A stretch of 64,000 nt of DNA from Drechslerella dactyloides (taxonomy: Eukaryota; Ascomycota; Orbiliomycetes; Orbiliales; Orbiliaceae). The stretch covers positions 4,960,001 to 5,024,000 of the forward strand of contig JAGTWJ010000019.1 in NCBI GenBank assembly GCA_020064725.1. Reading direction: 5' to 3'. Both the position numbers and the translations under genes were made by a program. Numbering within the stretch: position 1 is the stretch's first letter; every line of letters starts with the position of its first letter. Of this stretch, positions 10,540 through 21,686 are shown one piece after another. The notes under the pieces were generated by a model that saw only the letters and a list, made by a program, of their open reading frames with translations, searched no databases and was not told where the DNA came from.

Positions 10540-11551
10540 CTAGTACAACATCGCGAAGAACACCGTCCAGAAGACCGACATTGCGAGCAAGCCCGACACT
10601 ACCACGGCCCCAAACACGCCGCCTGCCTCATCCCCTCTCCCTCCCCCTTCCATCCCCCCTTCCATCGCGCCCTCCGACGGCTCCTCCTTCCCTCCACCAT
10701 CGCCACCGTCCCTGCCGCTGTCCTTGTTGCTGTCCTGGCCGTTGCCGTTGTTCTGGCCGTTGTTCTGGCCGTCCGGTGACGGGTTGCCAGCACTCCCATT
10801 CGTAGTCACCCCCAGCCCGAAGTCAGGTACCGGCCCCAGCACCACCCCTGCATTCGAATCCGAATCCTCATCTCGAAGAAGAAGATTGTTCAACAGCCCG
10901 CACCCCGTCGCATTACGCGTCGCGCCCCGCCCGTTCCTTATCACAACCGGCAGGTCGAACACCCCATAATACTCCGTCGAATTCCACACGAACGACTGGT
11001 GGATCGAAATGTTGTATTCGCCCAAATCATTAATACCGGACAGACAGTCCGGCCACGCCCAGTTGACGTGCTTGACCGTGCTCCCCTCCTCCAACGCCAG
11101 AATCGGCCCTACATACCCGCTATCGTCCGTGGGCGGGACGCTGTTATTCGAGATGGTAAGGTTATGACCGTTCGGACGGGAGACGAAATATATCGCAATG
11201 GAGTGGAAGAACGTCGGTGCATTATTATCCGGGACGGTCCCGTTCGGGAGGGCCTGATAGGATGACGGTGGCAGTTTCCCATTCCCGGAAACATCTATCG
11301 CGATGTGCAGGTTGTCTGTCATTATATATTCCTCGGTCAGCATCTGTAATCTCATGCAAAGTATACGAGAGAATGTGTAAGGGGGCAATACTTCCGCCAA
11401 CAGGCGTGTAGGGCTGCGGGGCGTCGATTATCGCTATCCCCGGCGTGAATATTTGCCCATTCCTGATATCGAACGTGCGGTCCGCCATCACCGTCGACGC
11501 CAGCGACGTTATTATTACCGCCAGCGGTAGTATCAGTATTCGTGAAGACAT
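10540..11551 (-). CDS. Secreted GPI-type surface protein, fungus-specific
   Basis: Exons 11551-11392 and 11315-10540 join (donor GTATTG, branch GCTGAC, acceptor GACAG) to give 311 aa with a PYTPVGGNNLHIAIDVSG junction. The first 20-23 residues are a signal peptide (SSRILILPLAVIITSLASTV). The ectodomain has many N-glycosylation sequons (NGT, NLT, NIS, NST, NAT, NGS) and conserved-looking aromatic patches (HVNWAWPDC, HQSFVWN). A low-complexity Gly/Asn/Asp/Glu region follows, then a C-terminal hydrophobic tail (GAVVVSGLLAMSVFWTVFFAMLY) that ends the protein, as expected for a GPI-attachment signal. I do not recognise a named family. Cell-surface location is an inference from the topology. Confidence 0.75.
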
Positions 11552-14500
11552 TGTTGATTGGAGAGGTGTTCATCGTGAGGAGCGACTCAGTTTGTTTCTT
11601 AGGATTATCGGGATGAATGTAGGAGGGCAATATATTTGTGGTAACGTGCGGGTAATCGGGTTTCATCGCGATAGCTAGCTATATTGCACCCCTGATATAG
11701 ATGTTTCTGTGAATCCGTAGCGAGTCAGGCTATTGATCGGTTGGACGGTGCCGGTGTTGCATATGTTCTACCCCGGCGGCTGACATCATGATCGTTGGCC
11801 ATTGCATCGGATAAAATAATCAATCGACCGTTTGCCACGACAGGTTTTCTTGCTTTGCGAGTGCGGATCACTAATCAATATCATGTTCGATATCGTCTCG
11901 TGAACGAGAAGCGTTCGATACTGCTCTACCTAATCGGTCTGGGGTAATGGTGCGATGTCCATGCGTATATTTAGCGGCTTGTCCCAATCTGTGGTCTCAA
12001 TACCCTACGGTGATTGCTGATATGCATATGATGCGCTTGGGAGTAATGGAGTAACGGGCAGTCTTCTTAACTTGTTCAAACGTTCAGACGTCGTTATTTG
12101 ACTCAATATGCCAGCTTTATGCATATACTTGCATGACTCCATGGATCTAGTCTATCAAAATTAATTGGTGGAGCCTGGCCTAAAATATCTATAAATCTGA
12201 CTGCGTTTGTCAAGTTAGTATACAGCCTATCTGACTACTCTACACCCTGCAACCGCTTCGTGTTACAGCCGTCTACCCAAAATATGGGGTACTGAGTCGC
12301 CCAATTTACTGTATAAAAAGAGAGTCGGGTTGACAAGAAATCTGTCTCGCTGAAAATCTTTTAGGGTTTCTGTTGGATCCGAGGACGGACGTCTTTGAAG
12401 TCCCTCACGGTCTGCATGTGCACGACGCAAAGCAATATACAACTTGAACCCACTGTCGCATTCCTTTTGACTGGTGAGTATAGGAAACAGCTGCAGCCTA
12501 CAACTTGGAGGGGTCCTAGTTGTCAGTTTATAGGCTGTAAATCTGTCGTTGATATATATATCGAGTATAAGGGTCAGCACGTGCGCCAGCTTAATATATT
12601 GACATGTTGCAGGGTATATACATGTATCTGGCAGGCTGTAACTGCCTATACCTGGCACCGGCATATATTGGGACTTGGCCGTTCCCAAATTAATTATATC
12701 CCATACGTCTACAACCACACCGCGCATCATGACGACATGCCTGTTGCGTGTGTGTATCGAGCTGGCTAACAATCGATATATAGTAAGTCTGCCTTGTCTC
12801 GTAAGCCAGTGGCTTTCAGCCCGTCCCTTGATATCGGTAGTTGGTGAAGTAAAGTGGGAGCAGAGATCCCTTTTAATCTTAACGTTCTTCATAGAACTCC
12901 GGTGTGACAGGTTTCAACAGATCTCTAGATCCGCAGACGATTGGTATGCAGGCATATGTCATGTATAGCGTGATTATACGCAATTTGAAAGGTTCTAGCT
13001 GATTCCGGTAACGTACCGGAAGATAATTGCTCTTTGAAGTTCATACTGCAGGATGATAACCAGCTAGCGCGTGGTCCGATAGGGAGATATCTGCCCGAGC
13101 CCCAACGCCTGATAGCAATAGGGCTATTCTCACCTCAGAAGTTGTTTATAGCTGAAATATCGGACCCCAGCGTGTGCAGCTCCGTCTGCAGCATGTATAA
13201 AAGTGGACAAAAGATCATATATCCCGTTTGAAGAATTAGGATATATTAATTTCTGATAAATGAGATGCGAGTCGTCACACACCGGTATCCCTGCAGCCAA
13301 GACTATATTGAAGGTGAAATTCACCCAAATAATATAGCTACAAATTGACTTGGCCAATCAAGGAGAGGTTGTGTAATAGAAGTTGGCCCAGGATTAACCA
13401 GATACTATAAACTAGAACACCCAGGCTGCTTACTAGATTAGCTGTTTTTAAGATTGGATTTTGTTAGACCAGCATCTACTACGCGACCAGAGTAACTAGT
13501 TACCAACACCCCTGAACCTGTAGACTAGATACCTTACCTAGGTTAAGTACTTCAGTATATAATTATATAAAGTATTTCTTAGGTGAATTCCACCTCCTGC
13601 ATAGCCTTAGCGGAGCGTGACGAATTATTAGAACTCGATACATAATTCGTCTTGTAAAACAAACTGCAACAGCGAAGATCGTCGATTAAAATACGGCAAT
13701 CTGGCTCACAAGGCAAATACATAATGATATTTATTAAACCGAGATCTGGAGTCTTTTATCTGCCTTTGCGCGCTATACTAGGCGGTGTAGTTTGATCGTT
13801 GATATCTTGGCCACATGTGCCTTGCGGCACAGGTATACTTATTCTACCGCTCGTTCAGTTTACATACGAGGTTCGATAGATCAACAGTTATATTTTATAA
13901 TTTAGGCTATAGTGAGGTATTGATATACCTAGCGATAGCTTGTTGCGGTGCTATAATATATTGCATATAATGTGGGAAACTATGTTTACACCAGAATTCT
14001 AAAGTCTTGCAATTGGGCACGCGGGATATAGATTGAGGAGGTGTGGTGGGCCAAGCAGCTCCACCGGGCTCCATCCGATGCATCGTTCTGTCGTTTACGA
14101 TCTTTGGGCACGCAACTATCTTTCGTTAGATATTCTCTGCCATCTTGACGGCTTGACGTATTCTCGCGAATGCGAGTTGAGGTAGGTGCAGCAGTCGCCC
14201 GACGGGATTGCCAATGCACAATACAGAGACGCCAAGGGAGCGGGGTAAAATAAAACCTGATTCTTACAGGATATATGCGGACTTTGGTTCTCCTATAGAT
14301 GGTAGCAAGGAATCCACGTACGCCTGATTCGCAGCTGGACCTACTGGATAAACTTGCAGAATATAAGTAATGGTTGTGGCTTTCAAGGACTCAGCGCCAC
14401 CAAGCTAAAGTAGAACAATAGTTTGTACTTACTTTCACAGAGATATAATAATAATCAGATTCTAGAATATGAATAAGATTGCATGAAGTGTACTTTGAGA

Positions 14501-15557
14501 CGAGAGAGTACAGATTTTTTTCACCACGAAAAACTTAGGGCATACGTGGACTTCTTGCCATTCTCCGTATGATAATACTTACCTTTCAGATTCTCCATTG
14601 GCTTTGACCCAGATGGATTCTAGTCCTTATGAATTATCGGTATCACGAATCGAGACTAACTACTAGTACAATGCGCGCCGACCTACTAGAGACATATAAG
14701 TCGACATCGTACGTCTGCAACGCAGAATGTTAACACATACCACATGCAGATATGCACAGCTGCACAGGTCGCCGTGCCGTCATTGCATGCTGTCAGTATA
14801 CGCTGTCAGTGCATGCATATCGTTGATGCGTGCAGGAATATTCTATTTTACATGCAAATATCCAGCGGCAACTAGTTGACCTCCTGCTCGGTTCCGGGGA
14901 TATTGCGAGATAGCTAGTATACTCCGATTATTGTAAAGCTTGTCCTGATAGCCGGCTCCTCCCAAATTTTTGCCGGATACCCATCCTGGGTATACGATGA
15001 TTGGCCATGCTTGCATGGAGACGGTTTCACGATGCAGTGCACGGAAAGTCCATATATTCCGGGAACGCGACTGCTTACATTTTACATCCGAAAGATGAGA
15101 GTAGCGACAAGTGATGGCTTCGCATCAGCAGCAGGAGGCCGTGCTTGTTCCGGGCTGCAGGCACTTGAAATAGACCAAGTCCTATTTCACATCCTATACC
15201 TTCAGCAAGGCCGGGTCAACAATCTTCACCTGCTGTTAGCGAGGAGAAGGCGGCATTTTGTAAGGCGTAAGCAAATATATACGTATGACATGTGTGTGTC
15301 TCTACGTATCTACGAAATAGAACAAGAACAAAGGTATGGGACAGCGAGTCCGACGGCCGACCCCCAATTTACTATATATACAACAGTTCTCGACTACTCA
15401 ATCCTTCCCATTCCCTTGATCGCCATCCTCAAATACTCGACTAAAGAGCTGTTGGGCGATCGATAGACTCACGCAATAGGTCACTTTGATTGATACCTTC
15501 CATATCCTCATCGCCTAAATCTCAGCAATGTTTTCGAATTTACAGAGCTGATTCAAC
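11552..15557. other. AT-rich gene-poor region
   Basis: 4 kb with many stops in all frames, TATA-rich runs and short repeats. Open frames of up to ~210 codons exist (for example 12263-12892 on the minus strand) but show no signal peptide, domain or splice logic. Around 14783-14817 there is a direct repeat of a GCATGC/CTGTCAG module. Probably ancient decayed sequence; no gene is supported. Confidence 0.5.
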
Positions 15558-17096
15558 ATGGTAAGCAATCTGACCACCTACTATCAGTTTCTATGTACAT
15601 TTACCTTGGCGGTTTTGTTTCCTGGGTCTGCTGTTACATAATGTATCACCATTATTCCTCTGTTATTCGTCAAAGCAGCAGTAGGAAGTAAATAGAGTCC
15701 AACTGACAGGTTATTCTAGGCTTACCCCGAAGCGCCCGACGCCCGATTCCATGCTGCAGCGTCTCTACGCCAATGACTCTGGAATGGGGGTTCTCAACTC
15801 TGCGAGGCCCCTCGATTCCACTATGATCTTACGCGCAATCATCCGGAACTGTGGCAGTCGTACTACGTATACTACCACTATAGCGGCTGAAAATGCCGGC
15901 GCGACAGCTCCAGTGGAGTTTATAAAGTTTCCCAGTCACGCTGACCTGTAATATATGACAAAGTCTGGCGGTTGATCCCACCAGTAATTTAGAATAAAAT
16001 TCGCCGTTGTGCCGGAAAACAGGGAACGATGGCGCTATCACTGAGGCGATTACAGAGTTCGTCAAGACTGCTTTAAGCGCGCTATCCCATATACTTTTGA
16101 ATAGGGCGGTAAATTTGGTGATACCACCCCTTGTGCAACTCATCCTACGGTACGTACCAATTTGAAGAATAAGAAGGGGCAAGAAGTGGGATAGTCCAAG
16201 TTTAGGCTTGGTTTCTATTTATACAGCCAAATATTCATGCTATGAGTGTTCCTAACTTTGTTTAAGCATGTCGTCGCCGCAGGATTCGGGATCGTTTATC
16301 CAACAAACCCCGATGCTCACGTTGTAATGCAAACACTTGGTAAGCTGGCTTCCAACAGTATTTAGAGCTACCGCTTCTCACGAAACAGTTGACATTAACG
16401 CATAAATTTGCCGGCATATCCGCAAGATTATTCTTTCTGCCGGACCCCGAGTGGAGCAGCTGCTGGATCACCTACGAAGACTGGCGGGTATGAATAGTGA
16501 AGGTGATGACACTAGTTCAAATTCAGCCGGCAATAGCGAGGCCGAAAGCACCCAGGCCGACGACGACGAGTTGGCGTTGGGTCTGAAGCAATTCTATACC
16601 GATGTCGATCGGAATGGCTGCAGGCCGCTGCTTCTAGGCCAGCTCATAACAACTCAGTCTAGAACCAATGCGAGCATCGACCAAGACCCGGCCATCTTTG
16701 GGTCCGTGGTTTGGCAAAGAATCAAGAAGGATGATCCGGGTCTGGCGGGGAAAATCTTGGAATAGGTGAAAGACTACTTTCGAAAGAAGAATATTGCTGG
16801 CGCTATTTATGACACCGTACGCAAAATCTTCCGGGAAGATCCCTACTTGGTTCCTTGCGCTAGTTTAGATTCCTTCGCAGGCATGAGGATGCCCGAGGTT
16901 GTTGAATGGCTGATCAGGAACTTGGGGTAATATAATGCAGAAGAGGCCAAAGACCAATGGCAGGATGGGGTGAATGAATCAAGGTTCTCGATATCGACAA
17001 TTCAAATTGGTTTCGGCCATATCCTACAAGCAGGAAAAAGGCCGCAAGAACCGTCACGGCTCATAGTTGCTGGTTCTACGTTCAACTCAAGCTAGT
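15558..17096 (+). pseudogene. Decayed multi-exon gene with RIP-like nonsense mutations
   Basis: Protein-like stretches with splice signals are broken by stops. ATG at 15558 is followed at once by a donor (GTAAGC). After an acceptor at 15719 the frame reads AYPEAPDARFHAAASLRQ, then TGA at 15774, then resumes in frame with LWNGGSQLCEAPRFHYD and HPELWQSYYVYYHYSG before a second TGA. A second block (around 16035-16150) reads ITEAITEFVKTALSALSH and ends in a GTACGT donor. A third block from 16451 is a Ser/Asp-rich then globular-looking frame of about 104 codons, ending TAG at 16763. The frame stays open after it (VKDYFRKKNIAGAIYDT), and after a further TAA near 16928. TGA, TAG and TAA can each arise from CGA, CAG and CAA by one C-to-T change. 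Family not recognised; exon assembly is tentative. Confidence 0.45.
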
Positions 17097-20000
17097 ATAA
17101 TGCAAAGTAGAATGACTCAGCGGGTTTTCTTATATATGCACGCCCCTTCGCCATGTAGTCAAATTGAGGAAAACTATGATGTCATCCTCTATATCTGTGA
17201 TCTCACTGTCGTGTGATAATGCTTCCTGCGTCCTAAATATGTGGTGTTGTAGCTTGTTGGAGGTTGCTGTGGTTCTATAGATCTACGTGGTCTTGCGAGC
17301 CAGATCGCACGAAATAAAGGCGACCACTTCAATGTTCTATATGCATATATGGTTCAGAACCACTGTTTGTGTTAGTAGAAACTGTCTTACAATTGTCACT
17401 TTTTCCTACAGCTCTGAGGTCGATTATCCGGTCGCTCTGCTAAGGTAGTTACAGTTATGCATCACTCTAGGTAGCTACTGAATATTCAGTTAGTCAAGTA
17501 GTTGTTCTCAAACACGGTGGATGATAATTCAAGGTCATGGCTAATCAAGTGACTGGAACACCTTGAAGGCTGTTCTAAGTGCATTTCGACTTTAGTATCG
17601 TTTTGCAGCGTAATGAAACTGTTTTCTAGTCATCACTAGTGTGGGTAATTGCATTTGAACGTGCTGGCCCTTCGGATGCTTATTATGACCGCCTACGAAG
17701 ATCGATAAAACGCGCAGTTGTCCTCAAAATCAGATTGAGTATATCTCAAGCTGATTATGTAGAATAGAACAATAATCGTCTGCTCTCTGAGCTTCCTATT
17801 GTAAGCACGGGCGGCGTAAAATAAAGCCTCTTTCTCTGAACAGGCCCTGAAGAATGATTTCAAATTCATCAAATTCATAAACCCGATATCAAGAGTCCAT
17901 GCGTAGTTGAAACTATACTACCGACCTGGAGAAGACCCGATCACCATTCTGAAACACGGTCTACCAAAATAGCAATTGTCTCGGGTGACAAATTCAAATG
18001 GTCGTTGGAGTGCTCCCAGTATATTGGAAAGGAGGCCTCCGGGGTTTGATCGCCATCTTCATTTCATCCCCAAGTCAACTCGCCGCCTACCGGTGTGTAT
18101 ATATTGTCATTGTATAGAAGTATCATTTTGTACATCTCGAGCGGGGTATTGTCCTTCTCTTGTATGCATGTTTCGCGATGTTGTTGTGAATATATTAATA
18201 TCTCCTCAACCAGATGCGCGATACAGCCAGCCAATTAACCTCAAAGTTCATTGGCGAAAGCGCGCTTCCAGCCGCCAATTCAGCTGGTCAGGGATGTGTG
18301 TATGCTTATATCTAGCATTCGCGGATATAACAGCCTATGGAATGTAAAACAACGCGCCCCATATATATTACACGTATACACTCAAGCTACATAGATATCG
18401 ATCGACCGACGGAGCTCTCGTCGAAATTAATGTTGTAGAGTTTGGGATCGATTCAATCTCGTTGGCCTTCGACATGCATCACATGTGCACGTCGCTAAGG
18501 TAAAACACAATGAGCACCATACACCCATCTACAGATCTATCAGGTTGGCCAGGTCGGTCTATATACGTACGCGTGTGCAGTTGCCTGCAGGCCATCTGTC
18601 GAATCGCCACAGTCACTCTGCGTCGACATCGTCGAGCCGCCGAGTTTACGGGTAACCAGGCCGTGGGGCGCAGACCGTGCATGCAAAGTGATGACTCGCT
18701 GCAGGTGTCGAGTGTCTCGGTTATGTTCTGTGCTAGAGCCTTTGCCTTGTTTGTGAACCAGACAGCTGTACTAAGCTTTACCCAGCGGAGGCTCCGCCAC
18801 TGCACTGCTTGTTGCATTGTTGGCTGGTGGAGTTAAGAAATCACCATCTAATGATCGTGGCTTCATCTTGACTCGACTGGGCGTCCAATCGATGCCCAGA
18901 GATTCGAAACAGAAGGCGAACGCTGGTTTTTTATGGTTCGGACGTCTAAAGTGTCGAAGGGGTACTGGAATTAGTTAGTGTTTGCACCTGGGAACTTTTC
19001 GCGAGACTGTGTGGAGACGCATATTGCTGGGGCTCGAGGGAGTGTATAGATGAATTTGCGTTTGGAGTTGATATCTCCTTCGGATCGGTAGCAGAGTAGA
19101 TCTTAGACGGCCATGCTGTCGTTCGCTACCTCAGGCATAGACAGGGACGCTAGCGTTACATAATCATAAACATTTGCCTCCATTCTGACTGAAGTTGTTC
19201 TTAACGTCTACATGCATAGACGGAGTGGCCGGGCTGGCCGACTGGATACACGGTGCTTTGCCGAGAAACGTACCAATGCTGTGAAATCGAACGCGAACCT
19301 AGGCCGGGGTGTCTAGATTTATGGATTTCGACATTTGGAGCTCGAAATACAACATTCGAACCACACGGCTTATCGGCATACCCTGTGACATCATTGAGCA
19401 CGGTTAGGCCCGCATCGGATGGTCATACTGCATTTGTACTACGGGCAGGCTCGAGATTTCAAGACTTGTTCCTGGTGGATACCTTTTTTCCCCGCGCGGC
19501 CATGAAGGGAAATCCTGGGATTAATTAGTCGATAGAGCCTCACTCAGGACTAGCCACAAACGGAAATATTATCTCGGTAATCGGGTTAGTTCTGCGACTA
19601 CGATCGGGTTAGTCTTTCGGGCCCTGAATGCCGTCGAGATCTCGCAAATGTTCGCAAGCGTGGTTTCGAAAGGAGTGAGGTTGTGACAGACAACACAAAG
19701 CATTCGCTGGTTTCGGCAGGAGTGCTTGTTGCCGCAGAGCTTCATGACAGCCCCTATGGCCCTAGCACTCTTCTACAGAGGCATCGAGCATATTTCTTGT
19801 CAGTCTCGTGGCATTACCCCAGGTCTGCTGTCTAAACTTGCCGCCAGACGCGTCTCCTCATCTCTCCCCTTCGGCACGTATTCCGAACTTACGAACCATG
19901 GAACAGCCATTGTAATTAAACATAGGCTGCCGGCAAGTCTTACCGACGGCACTCTTGAATAAATATTTTATGCTCAGCAGGATGTTTCGAGGGACACTCC

Positions 20001-20624
20001 GATGTTATATTTGCATGAGTCGTGACAGCATTTGCATAGAGCGTAACTCTACGCGCGCGTTTGCCTAGAGCTGGCATTGCAGCATAACTTCACAATGTCT
20101 AAGGGTCTCAGTCTCGAGGCACCACCGCTATCTATCGATCGAGCTCGAAGCAGGTAAAGTTTGACCATTGAGGCTCGCGACACCACTATCAGGCTTTAGC
20201 ATGTTGTCACGATGTCGAAATTACGAAGGGTAATGCTCGGCGTACGCATATGGTATCATAATGCTATTACAAGCAAAGTCTGCGAGGCCGCAAGGTCGTC
20301 GGCCTCATAGTTGATGTTATATAAAGTGAGCGGGACGATCCCTTCCGCCTCTCTTTTCTCAATCATCATCACCTGGCCTTGATCGATATTCCGCTCTTCC
20401 TCGGGCATATTTCCATTCCTACGGCTGTGCCGTCTTCTTACATTCTCTTTGTTCTGTAGCAATTGATTTGCTCATTGTCGTCAGTGCTTATCCAGCATCG
20501 ATTCTATCCACTCTCTTGATACGATTCATTCAGCTACCTTGATACTTAAGTAATATTCATTTTAATTATAATAACGGACTTCACACTCGGACTATCAAGG
20601 AATAATTACTGCACGATATCCAAC
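17097..20624. other. AT-rich gene-poor region upstream of the Egh16-like gene
   Basis: 3.5 kb with no supported gene. It contains one TGCATGCA octamer (18678-18685) and scattered short open frames without recognisable content. Its last ~300 nt include the presumed promoter of the secreted Egh16-like gene. Confidence 0.5.
20318..20325 (+). promoter_or_regulatory. TATA-like element upstream of the Egh16-like gene
   Basis: TATATAAA about 300 nt before the ATG at 20625, followed by CT-rich sequence. The distance implies a 5' leader of about 270 nt if it is used. Inference from motif and position only. Confidence 0.4.
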
Positions 20625-21686
20625 ATGCGCTTCTCAACTATTGCCGCCGCCCTTGCGCTTACGGCTTCTCTAGTGGATGGCCACGGTCTCGTGACGAAAA
20701 TCACGGGTGCCAATCTTGTCGTGATGCCTGGCCTTACAGTCATTGCTGGAACCAGACGAGACTGCCAGACGAACCAGTGCGGATCGCAGAGGGATTCCGC
20801 CATCATTCGGGATGCCGAGATCAAGGCTGGGAAGGCGGCGACTGCGCTTGGCCGAACTCAGGGGGTAAGCATATAGGCATCCAGAGACGCCCAATAAATT
20901 CTGGAGTGGGATATATTTCGCTAACTAAGGATTTGTCGATAGGGTGGGCCGGTTAGCGCTGCAAAGGCAATTGCCAACTTTATGGGTGGCACTGGCAATA
21001 GTACCACGGGTGTGAATAATCCAGCTGGCCAGACGAATGGTAAGTGGCTGTTCCATCAACCGGCAACCTGGGCCTGCCGCAAAATCTCAGCTGCTAACAC
21101 AAAAACTTCAGGAAAAACTGCCGGCACTAACCTCCAAGGACGTGCTGCTGCCAAAGCGCCCCCAGCAAAACCCAAGGCTGAGAACCAGGCGAATGTGACA
21201 GACACATCACCCGCAGCCCTGATGCCAGGGGTTGGTGCGGCTAACGGAATGCCCACTTGCTCGGATACAGGTGTCATCACGATGACCTATCACCAAATCA
21301 ACGGGGATGGTGCCGGCCCTCTGGTTGCTAAAATCGACGCCTTCTCCGGGGGTATCAGTCCGGAGGCTTTTGTCGTTGCCAAAATGATCAAGAACGTGCC
21401 GGGAACCGGCGGAAATTCCAAGAACACGATGACGGATTTTGACATTGCCGTTCAGATGCCCGAGGGAATGGTATGTGGCGCTACGGTGGCGGGAGTCTCG
21501 GGTGTCTGCATCGTCAGAGTCAACAATGCCGCTGCGGCGGGTCCGTTTGGAGGAGCTGCGGCTTTCATTCAGAGCCCCAGGGCTAAGAAGCGGGCGTTGG
21601 AGTTCCAGAGGCTGAAGAAGAGGCATTATGCTCGTGGCGTCGTCGCCCGGAATCCTATTGGCGGAGCAGAGGCGAACTGGGAGTAG
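20625..21686 (+). CDS. Egh16-like secreted protein (gEgh16/GAS family)
   Basis: Exons 20625-20864, 20943-21039 and 21112-21686 (donors GTAAGC and GTAAGT; an ideal GCTAAC branch site in intron 2) give 303 aa. The first ~20 residues form a signal peptide (MRFSTIAAALALTASLVDGHG). The mature N terminus carries the family signature: GHGLVTKITGAN, then RDCQTNQCGSQRDSAIIRD and LGRTQGGGPVSAAKAIANFMGG. This is the pattern of gEgh16 of Blumeria and of the GAS1/GAS2 (MAS) proteins of Magnaporthe, which are made in the appressorium and contribute to infection. Six Cys are visible in the mature part. The C-terminal part after FIQSP is basic (RAKKRALEFQRLKKRHYARG). The family also occurs in insect pathogens and saprobes, so a virulence role cannot be inferred. 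Confidence 0.88.

Noticed and set aside
12263..12892. 209-codon minus-strand frame in the AT-rich gap
   Set aside because: No signal peptide, domain or splice continuation; composition consistent with chance.
13525..13575. Near-palindromic CCTAGG/TTAAGTA sequence that could be a transposon end
   Set aside because: Mismatches in the arms and no partner repeat or target-site duplication found nearby.
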